Part shown: positions 19,841 to 24,940 of the stretch, in pieces
Position numbering within the stretch: position 1 is the first letter of the stretch
Layout of the letters: every line of letters begins with the position of its first letter
DNA from: a virus
IMG/VR virus record: IMGVR_UViG_3300028197_000151
Coordinates: 1 to 24,940 of that record
Length of the DNA stretch: 24,940 nucleotides
Reading direction: 5' to 3' (one strand)
Program-made: the position numbers and the translations under genes
The notes under the pieces: model-generated
Databases searched by the model: none
Told to the model about the DNA's origin: nothing
Seen by the model: only the letters and a program-made list of their open reading frames with translations

Positions 19841-20547
19841 TTAATCACTTTTATTAATAATGTATTCTTAGTAATTCTATTGTTTCCTTCTTTCTCTTTA
19901 GAACGAGGTATCTCGTCCATGAAACCTTTAGCAATAATATTACCACCTGATACCAGTCTATCAAGTAAAGTTAAATCTGTCAAGGTCTTTTCTATACATT
20001 CGTCTGCATCTATTATCTTACTACCATTCACTCTAAGACCACCATAGGATTTAAACATGGTAAGTTTCTTTGTGGATGTGTTGTATCCAAACAACAACGA
20101 TGCACGAATGATATCCTCTGGATTTATGGATTTATATTTCTTCCACTCTGAAAGATAAGGAAGTTTCTTTACTAACTGTGCTGGGGTTTTAGGTTTAGGT
20201 GGTTTACGAACTGGTGTATACTCTGCAATATACTTTTCAATATCGGTTTCAAACTCTTTAAGTTTCTTTATAATCTTTGTCTTCTGACCTTTAGTAAGGA
20301 AGTTATATGCCTCATCTAATTGAGGACAACCTTCTTTGTTGGTCATCTCGTATTGCATTTCTTCTGTAAACCCTTTCATGTATGCAACAACTTTACCAGA
20401 GTAATCTAATTGTTTGAGATACTTGTACATAGAGAAAGGTATGGACTTCTTATCCATAAGAGTATCGATTTGTGCTTCGACTTCGTCTAAGGCACCAATG
20501 GCCTTATTCTTCATTCTCTCTTGTATACTAACCGTTTGCGTGTTCAT
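19837..20547 (-). CDS. Hypothetical protein upstream of RNase H
   Basis: A 236-aa basic, mostly helical protein: MNTQTVSIQERMKNKAIGAL, KSIPFSMYKYLKQLDYSGKV, a Lys-rich middle with PVRKPPKPKTPAQLVKKLPY, then EDIIRASLLFGYNTSTKKLT and a C-terminal region with KSYGGLRVNGSKIIDADECI, ENNRITKN-like ending in TLLIKVIK. The blocks DYSGKVVAYM, LFGYNTSTKKLT and GLRVNGSKIIDADE look conserved, and I have seen a similar protein next to rnh in T4-like cyanophages, without function. It starts 20 nt inside the end of the RimK-like gene and its stop overlaps the RNase H start. Confidence 0.82.
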   Translation of the reverse strand: MNTQTVSIQERMKNKAIGALDEVEAQIDTLMDKKSIPFSMYKYLKQLDYSGKVVAYMKGFTEEMQYEMTNKEGCPQLDEAYNFLTKGQKTKIIKKLKEFETDIEKYIAEYTPVRKPPKPKTPAQLVKKLPYLSEWKKYKSINPEDIIRASLLFGYNTSTKKLTMFKSYGGLRVNGSKIIDADECIEKTLTDLTLLDRLVSGGNIIAKGFMDEIPRSKEKEGNNRITKNTLLIKVIK

Positions 20548-21919
20548 CGTTTCTATTTGTTAACATAAATTTACGAGCAGGATTTATCATCAAGTTTGCT
20601 CTCTTCATAAAGTCTCTGTTAGCAAGAAAAGGTATTTGATTCCTTTTATCTAACGAAACTTCTATTTCATAAATTGTATTTAGAAAATTTATTTCCAATA
20701 GAACGACTGGCCTTTTTTCGGCAGGTTTTAACAACTCTACATATCGATGTAGAGGTTCTTTGTATTTTACTCCTTCGGTAGTCCATGAGACTACTTTATT
20801 TTTCACGGTTAAATCATCCGCGTGCAAGGCACATGTCGTTGTATTATTACCAGTATCCATCTTAACAGTTAGTTCCTGTCCTTCAACTTCTAATGTTTCT
20901 AATACACCACATTCTGTTGCACTTCGTTTCCATGAATCTCTGTCGAGGAGATTATCTAAAACAATTTTATTAATATCACCATCAATTACTTTGTTGATAC
21001 CTTCGGTACCAGGTGAATGGTTAACTTCGATAATGAATGGTGAGTCTTTATCTCTGTTCTTTGCTGGCATAAAGTCTACACCAACCCATTGTCCGTTCAC
21101 CGCTTTGGCTGCCTGTAAGACTGCCTCTTGTTCAACTTCAGTAAGTTTAATCTCTTCAGGTTCAGAACCTTGTGAAACATTACTTCTAAAGTCGTCAAGT
21201 ATCTTAGGTCGTTTCATCGCACCTATGATTTCTTTGTTCACAACAATACATCTAACATCGTAATCAACTTCAATGTATTCTTGTAATAGTATATCTGCAT
21301 AAGGGTCAATCTTATAAACCAACTGAACGGTTGATTGTAATGACCTTTCTGTTTCAATCAATAGAACACCAACACCTTTACTTCCTTGTAGTGTCTTTAA
21401 CACCATAGGGAACTTAGACTTCAATGCCTCATGGGCAGTCTCTATTGATTCTTTATCTGCATTTGGTATCAGTACGGTCTTAGGTTGATTCATACCAATC
21501 TCTTGCAGTCTAAGATAACATCTAAACTTATCTGCACATACTTCAATTGTTTCTCTGAAGTTGCAAACAGGAATACCATATCTTTCTAATTGAGATACTA
21601 AATCCAGATATGAATCTTTTTTACCAACTGCACCACGAATGATTACAACTGTATCTTCATCGATTTCAAATCCAAATGAATCATCTTCTTTGTGTATAGT
21701 TATGGTACCTTTATCTTCATCACGCATGATGAATGCACCATTGACACGACAATCATATACTTCGTGTCCTAGTTTCTCTGCAAGTTTAACTAACTTTGCA
21801 CTCGTCGCTTTAGGGTTTGACTTCTTCGGTTTTTCTGCGAGTACAACCAGACGATAAGGATTTTTAGCATCCTTATTCTCCGTTATTGTTTGCAACTCAT
21901 TAAAACTTTTAATCATCAA
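20528..21919 (-). CDS. RimK-like ATP-grasp ligase fused to a RimB-like (zinc/aspartic) protease domain
   Basis: A 463-aa two-domain protein. Residues about 20-325 are RimK-type ATP-grasp: RLVVLAEKPKKSNPKATSAK, VVIIRGAVGKKDSYLDLVSQ, ADKFRCYLRLQEIGMNQPKT, VLKTLQGSKGVGVLLIE (ATP-lysine region), LLQEYIEVDYDVRCIVV, and FIIEVNHSPGTEGI with the metal ligands E298 and N300. In bacteria RimK adds glutamates to the C-terminus of ribosomal protein bS6. Residues about 345-460 match the RimB-like protease family: VKMDTGNNTTTCALHADDL with the DTG motif at 355-357, RPVVLLEINFLNTIYEIEVS and FLANRDFMKR. In Escherichia coli RimB and RimK are separate proteins. A second ATG is one codon downstream of the first. 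Substrate in this phage is unknown. Confidence 0.9.
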   Translation of the reverse strand: MMIKSFNELQTITENKDAKNPYRLVVLAEKPKKSNPKATSAKLVKLAEKLGHEVYDCRVNGAFIMRDEDKGTITIHKEDDSFGFEIDEDTVVIIRGAVGKKDSYLDLVSQLERYGIPVCNFRETIEVCADKFRCYLRLQEIGMNQPKTVLIPNADKESIETAHEALKSKFPMVLKTLQGSKGVGVLLIETERSLQSTVQLVYKIDPYADILLQEYIEVDYDVRCIVVNKEIIGAMKRPKILDDFRSNVSQGSEPEEIKLTEVEQEAVLQAAKAVNGQWVGVDFMPAKNRDKDSPFIIEVNHSPGTEGINKVIDGDINKIVLDNLLDRDSWKRSATECGVLETLEVEGQELTVKMDTGNNTTTCALHADDLTVKNKVVSWTTEGVKYKEPLHRYVELLKPAEKRPVVLLEINFLNTIYEIEVSLDKRNQIPFLANRDFMKRANLMINPARKFMLTNRNDEHANG

Positions 21920-22262
21920 TTCTACTTTCCTTTTCTTTATGTAATTCTACAAAATATTCTGCATCTACTACAGCAAGTGGTTTCTTACCATTCTTTTTAA
22001 TTACTACAAGAGGTTCATAACTTTTGCAATTAGACTCTGCTTGTTCCATTGCTGACCAGATATTAACTTTCTCCTGATTCTTACATTCTACACTATAAGG
22101 GAAGATTTGTCTAGTCTGTTTTCCCATGATGATATCTTCACCACTAGAACCCATAGGTCTTGATTCTAAATCTTCTTCGTCTGCATTTAGATGTTCGACT
22201 AACATCTTTGCAACCCATTGTTGTAATCTTCTACCTTTAGCTTTGGCTGACGAGGTCTTCAT
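21909..22262 (-). CDS. Small PD-(D/E)XK nuclease
   Basis: A 117-aa protein: basic helix KAKGRRLQQWVAKMLVEHLN, SRPMGSSGEDIIMG with D43, FPYSVECKNQEKVNIWSAME with the ExK motif E59-C60-K61, and a helix with EQAESNCKSYEP. The order and spacing fit a compact PD-(D/E)XK fold as in Hjc-type resolvases and small phage endonucleases. It could cut DNA during recombination or packaging, or act against host DNA; these cannot be told apart here. The ATG is inside the 3' end of the IscA-like gene (26-nt overlap) and its end overlaps the RimK-like start by 11 nt. Confidence 0.82.
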   Translation of the reverse strand: MKTSSAKAKGRRLQQWVAKMLVEHLNADEEDLESRPMGSSGEDIIMGKQTRQIFPYSVECKNQEKVNIWSAMEQAESNCKSYEPLVVIKKNGKKPLAVVDAEYFVELHKEKESRIDD

Positions 22263-22569
22263 TAAATTGTATACTCACTCCACATCCACAAGAAGATACT
22301 TCTTTTGGATTTATAATTTTAAAATATTCATTAAGACCGTCTTTAACCCAATCTAAAGTTGAACCACTCAAATAAGGTACAGACATCTCATCTAACACTA
22401 CATTAAATTTACCATAGTCAACAAGTTTATCAGACATGTTAATATAATCTGATGCGTCTTCAATATAATATTCGTAACCTGCACACCCACCACCTTTAAC
22501 TCCGAGTCGGATAAAACCGACCTTCTTCTTAATGAGTTGTTGTATTGCTGTATCAGTTACCTCTATCAT
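22237..22569 (-). CDS. A-type iron-sulfur carrier (HesB/IscA-like)
   Basis: 110 aa with the whole family pattern: GFIRLGVKGGGCAGYEYYIE (C29), a helix (STLDWVKDGLNEYF), and INPKEVSSCGCGVSI with C94 and C96; these three Cys are the cluster ligands of IscA/ErpA proteins. It is of normal length for the family (about 107 aa). The carrier would supply Fe-S clusters to target enzymes; phage-borne members are known from marine T4-like phages. AGGTGG before the ATG is a ribosome site. Downstream genes overlap it; the carbamoyltransferase C-terminal gene ends 9 bp upstream. A possible client in the phage is the radical SAM enzyme at 15616. Confidence 0.9.
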   Translation of the reverse strand: MIEVTDTAIQQLIKKKVGFIRLGVKGGGCAGYEYYIEDASDYINMSDKLVDYGKFNVVLDEMSVPYLSGSTLDWVKDGLNEYFKIINPKEVSSCGCGVSIQFNEDLVSQS

Positions 22570-22578
22570 ACCACCTAT

Positions 22579-23199
22579 TTATTCGTTTGAGTCCTGTTCC
22601 TCGAATAAACTTACTTTCTTAGGTTTAATCATTGTGTAAGGTATATGAATGTCTTGGTCTTCAGGCACATACAAATAATTAATCTGACTGTTCTGACATG
22701 TTGTGATTGCATCTTCGATTGTCTCGACCAATGCCTCACCACCTAGATTGAATGATGTATTAAATATCATTGGACAACCTGTGATGTTATAGAATGCTTC
22801 TATGAGTTCGTAATAGTTTTTGTTCTGTTCTTTTGTGACTGTTTGTATTCTACAAGTACCGTCTGCATGAACTAAACTAGGAACATCTCTGTATGCTTTC
22901 TCTCTTGCTTGTATCGCAAAGGACATCCAAGGTGATTCTTTTAATTGTTTCATGTCGAAGTAATCGTTTGCATGTTCTAACATAACTGAACCTGCAAATG
23001 GTCTATAGTCTTCTCTTTGTTTAACTGTATTCACAATTTGTTTTGCCATAGGATTTCTAGGGTCAAATAATATACTACGATTACCTAATGCACGAGGACC
23101 CCATTCGGATTCTCCTTGAAAGATTGCAACGATTTGTGCTCTGTCAATCAGTAAGTCAACGACTGTATCTAAGTCTCTTATAATTTTAGTCTTTATCAT
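22579..23199 (-). CDS. Carbamoyltransferase, C-terminal domain as a separate gene
   Basis: From ATG 23197-23199 (AGGAG 7 nt upstream) this gives 206 aa forming the C-terminal domain of the NodU/CmcH/TobZ carbamoyltransferase family: IFQGESEWGPRALGNRSILF, DPRNPMAKQIVNTVKQREDY, RPFAGSVMLEHA and MIFNTSFNLGGEALVETIED are the hallmark blocks. In the full enzyme this YrdC-like domain makes carbamoyl-AMP and the N-terminal Kae1-like domain transfers the carbamoyl group. The N-terminal gene ends 14 nt inside this gene. Sum of lengths (391+206) equals a normal single-chain enzyme. A frame to 23274 is open but its extra residues are not part of the family. Confidence 0.9.
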   Translation of the reverse strand: MIKTKIIRDLDTVVDLLIDRAQIVAIFQGESEWGPRALGNRSILFDPRNPMAKQIVNTVKQREDYRPFAGSVMLEHANDYFDMKQLKESPWMSFAIQAREKAYRDVPSLVHADGTCRIQTVTKEQNKNYYELIEAFYNITGCPMIFNTSFNLGGEALVETIEDAITTCQNSQINYLYVPEDQDIHIPYTMIKPKKVSLFEEQDSNE

Positions 23200-24361
23200 T
23201 TTGTTCTCCTGGAGGATTTGCAACCAGTGTTCGTTCAAACCAGAGGGCTGCACCTGCAGCGGTACCTCCGTCATGTGGCATAGGGTCTACAAAGAACTGG
23301 TGTTCTGGAAAGGCATCGAGATACTTATAGTTGTTCGTGCAATTGAGAGAGTATCCACCACTGAGAACAATGTTCTTACAATCTGGATTCGCATCGACTG
23401 CCATCTGAATTGTTTTAATTGATTCTGCTAGTGTTTTCTCTTCGAGTTCTTGTGCAACTGAGAAGTTATTAAATACACCTGTCTCACTAATTGATTTGGC
23501 GTATGAGGCAAGACCCATAACTTTACCTGCACCTGTACCGATTTCGTCACAACCTAATGCAACTGACATCTGACTGAAGTTCATACCACTTGAAGGTGCT
23601 GATGTGAATTCTAATTCGACACCATCTTTGTTTACGACTAGGGGTTCCATACAATGAAATGCATCGAACGCCATGTTAGGGAACTGCCAACCTATATCGG
23701 ACACCATACGATGATTAGATAATTTCTGGTACTGGAGTTCTGGTTCCATACCAGGTTTGCATAAGTAGACTGAATCAGTCTCTTGATAAGAAGGATACTC
23801 ATCGTGATACCTCATGGCACCACCACCATCCCAAACGATTGCGATTGCATCTTCGTTGTTCTTATAGTAAGGACTTAAATGATACCCACACTCTGCATGA
23901 TAGAAGTGATGTTCAGGTTCACAATGATAGTTTTCTAAATTCCAATGATAACCTGCTAACATATCTGCAATCTCAAAGTCTCTATCACCTAGGTTATCTG
24001 ATAGGTCGACATACTTGCCGTATGTCTCCATTAAAAATTCTATTCGTTCTCTTGTCAACTGTTCTGCACTGACATCTTTTGCAAACTGTTCTGCGAGAAG
24101 TCTATCTTCAATCAGTTGTGGGTCATCGATTGACCATACGAGATTTGCCCTATGGAAGGTTGCAAAGATTAAATGGTCTGGTTCTTGTATGTTCGACTGG
24201 TCAATACACTGAAGGCCTTTATCGTGTTGAGCATCCAGTTTATCGGGGTCCCAAAATTTATGTCTACGAAATCTTGCCTCGTCATGACAATACTTTAGTT
24301 CTCCGTTTTCAACTTCTGCTACCGATGTGTCGTGTGAAATATTTATTCCAATGATTCTCAT
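23186..24361 (-). CDS. Carbamoyltransferase, N-terminal (Kae1-like) domain as a separate gene
   Basis: 391 aa that match the N-terminal domain of NodU/CmcH-type carbamoyltransferases: MRIIGINISHDTSVAEVENG, HHFYHAECGYHLSPYY (His cluster at 151-161), AIVWDGGGAM (D178), GTGAGKVMGLASYAKS, LSGGYSLNCTNNYKYLDAF and PMPHDGGTAAGAALWF. These include the His/Asp metal site and the nucleotide loops of the Kae1/HSP70-like fold. The protein stops right after the domain with a short tail (GEQNDKD) and the C-terminal domain gene starts on an overlapping ATG with its own ribosome site. So the split looks organised rather than decayed. Substrate could be a sugar, an antibiotic-like compound, or a hydroxymethylated base; unknown. 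Confidence 0.9.
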   Translation of the reverse strand: MRIIGINISHDTSVAEVENGELKYCHDEARFRRHKFWDPDKLDAQHDKGLQCIDQSNIQEPDHLIFATFHRANLVWSIDDPQLIEDRLLAEQFAKDVSAEQLTRERIEFLMETYGKYVDLSDNLGDRDFEIADMLAGYHWNLENYHCEPEHHFYHAECGYHLSPYYKNNEDAIAIVWDGGGAMRYHDEYPSYQETDSVYLCKPGMEPELQYQKLSNHRMVSDIGWQFPNMAFDAFHCMEPLVVNKDGVELEFTSAPSSGMNFSQMSVALGCDEIGTGAGKVMGLASYAKSISETGVFNNFSVAQELEEKTLAESIKTIQMAVDANPDCKNIVLSGGYSLNCTNNYKYLDAFPEHQFFVDPMPHDGGTAAGAALWFERTLVANPPGEQNDKD

Positions 24362-24382
24362 AATATAATCCTGTGTGTGTTA

Positions 24383-24562
24383 TTACTTATTGTTATTATT
24401 ACTATAATTCTTTTCTATCTGGTCTAATGTCACCAATTTATCATCAATGAATAATTCAACTGTTCGTTGACTACCTGATTTTTCTCCTGCAAAGAAGCCC
24501 CAAAGAAAGGAACCACCTGCACATGCAGATATAAAAATAAAATGTATAATATATAAATCCAT
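24383..24562 (-). CDS. Small membrane-anchored protein
   Basis: From ATG 24560-24562, 59 aa: one N-terminal hydrophobic helix (residues 2-24, LYIIHFIFISACAGGSFLWG), then EKSGSQRTVELFIDDKLVTL and an Asn-rich end. It sits 4 nt after the stop of the oxygenase gene; the open frame to 24586 would overlap it. No family is recognised. The carbamoyltransferase gene follows after 21 bp. Confidence 0.68.
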   Translation of the reverse strand: MDLYIIHFIFISACAGGSFLWGFFAGEKSGSQRTVELFIDDKLVTLDQIEKNYSNNNNK

Positions 24563-24566
24563 ATAA

Positions 24567-24940
24567 CTATTTAGACATGTTCTCAATGTAGTTAATATTC
24601 AGACACACTCGTCTATAGGCATCATCTGTATTTGAAGTAGAGGCATGAGGTATATGACCATTAAATATAACCATACGATTGGCAACTGACCTTACTTTCT
24701 CATCTTTAAACAATGTATCACCATCGTTATCATTTAAATAAAGTATTGCAGTTGTGTAATCATTCTTCGTATTAGGTAAATCGGTATGAAACTCATGTTC
24801 GACTCGTGACTCTGTTCTAGGTACAAGATTTAATTTCATTCTTAATAGTGAAAAGACATTGAGTTGTTTCAGTATAGGTTCAAAGTGTTCAAACATCCGA
24901 GACTTGACCTGACCTTCACTATACAACATATGAGTATACT
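24567..24940 (-). CDS. 2OG-Fe(II) oxygenase (prolyl 4-hydroxylase-like), 5' end outside window
   Basis: The frame is open to the right edge, with in-frame codons for YTH before the ATG at 24927-24929. That ATG is inside a recognisable family block (YTHMLYSEG), so the gene almost certainly begins outside. Counting from that ATG: RMKLNLVPRTE, H48-x-D50 in HEFHTDLP, TTAILYLNDNDGDTLF, VIFNGHIPHAS with H95, and YRRVCLNINY with R107 as 2-oxoglutarate contact. All three iron ligands and the Arg are present. Small oxygenases of this type are frequent in marine T4-like phages, substrate unknown. A second, larger member is at 14137. Confidence 0.88.
   Translation of the reverse strand, partial: YTHMLYSEGQVKSRMFEHFEPILKQLNVFSLLRMKLNLVPRTESRVEHEFHTDLPNTKNDYTTAILYLNDNDGDTLFKDEKVRSVANRMVIFNGHIPHASTSNTDDAYRRVCLNINYIENMSK

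Noticed and set aside
20760-21263. 167-codon plus-strand frame opposite the RimK-like gene
   Set aside because: Antisense shadow of a strongly conserved protein; Ser/Leu-rich with no domain.
1-24940. CRISPR array, insertion sequence or attachment site
   Set aside because: No regularly spaced repeats, transposase, integrase or tRNA-linked direct repeats were seen; the only clear repeat is the R1/R2 promoter cassette.

Overview
The window is AT-rich, almost gap-free coding DNA from a T4-like myovirus. The hallmark T4 genes are gp4, a gp19/gp54-type tail-tube-fold protein, gp26, a tape measure protein, gp32, gp59, gp33 and RNase H. The accessory genes (bS21 ribosomal protein, A-type Fe-S carrier, RimK-like ligase, carbamoyltransferase, small 2OG-Fe(II) oxygenases, FmdB-like protein) point to a marine T4-like phage. 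A SAR11 pelagimyophage is my first guess and a cyanomyophage the alternative; the host is inference. No tRNA, CRISPR, insertion sequence or photosynthesis gene was seen.

Layout. (1) 1-519 (minus, cut by the window edge) is a probable tail or baseplate protein. (2) 555-5716 (plus) is a morphogenesis block: gp4, a conserved structural-type protein, a tail-tube-fold protein, gp26 with a likely -1 frameshift extension (gp51-like), a two-helix membrane protein and the tape measure protein. (3) From 5713 to the right edge everything is on the minus strand. Read in transcription order from the right, it holds a 2OG oxygenase, a carbamoyltransferase split into two genes, an IscA-like carrier, a PD-(D/E)XK nuclease, a RimK/RimB-like fusion, RNase H broken by a frameshift, an acidic coiled-coil protein, a radical SAM / SDR / 2OG-oxygenase cassette, many small genes including a SleB endolysin next to a one-helix peptide, and then the T4 replication/late-transcription group gp33-gp59-gp32 followed by bS21.

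How the parts may work together. gp32, gp59 and RNase H serve the replication fork and gp33 links replication to late transcription. bS21 and the RimK/RimB-like protein both suggest control of the host ribosome. IscA, the radical SAM enzyme, two Fe(II) oxygenases and the carbamoyltransferase form an iron-dependent modification set whose substrate cannot be read from sequence. Regulatory signals seen are a consensus sigma-70 promoter and a TATAAATA late promoter before gp32, a TATAAATA before gp4, a duplicated promoter/RBS cassette (about 60 bp) with a third related promoter, and a G+C-richer, hairpin-dense stretch between gp32 and bS21.

Most promising leads: the U UUU UUC slippery site at the end of gp26; the structured segment in front of the phage bS21 gene; the RimK-RimB fusion; the radical SAM-SDR-oxygenase operon; the two-gene carbamoyltransferase; and the 2-nt lesion in RNase H.
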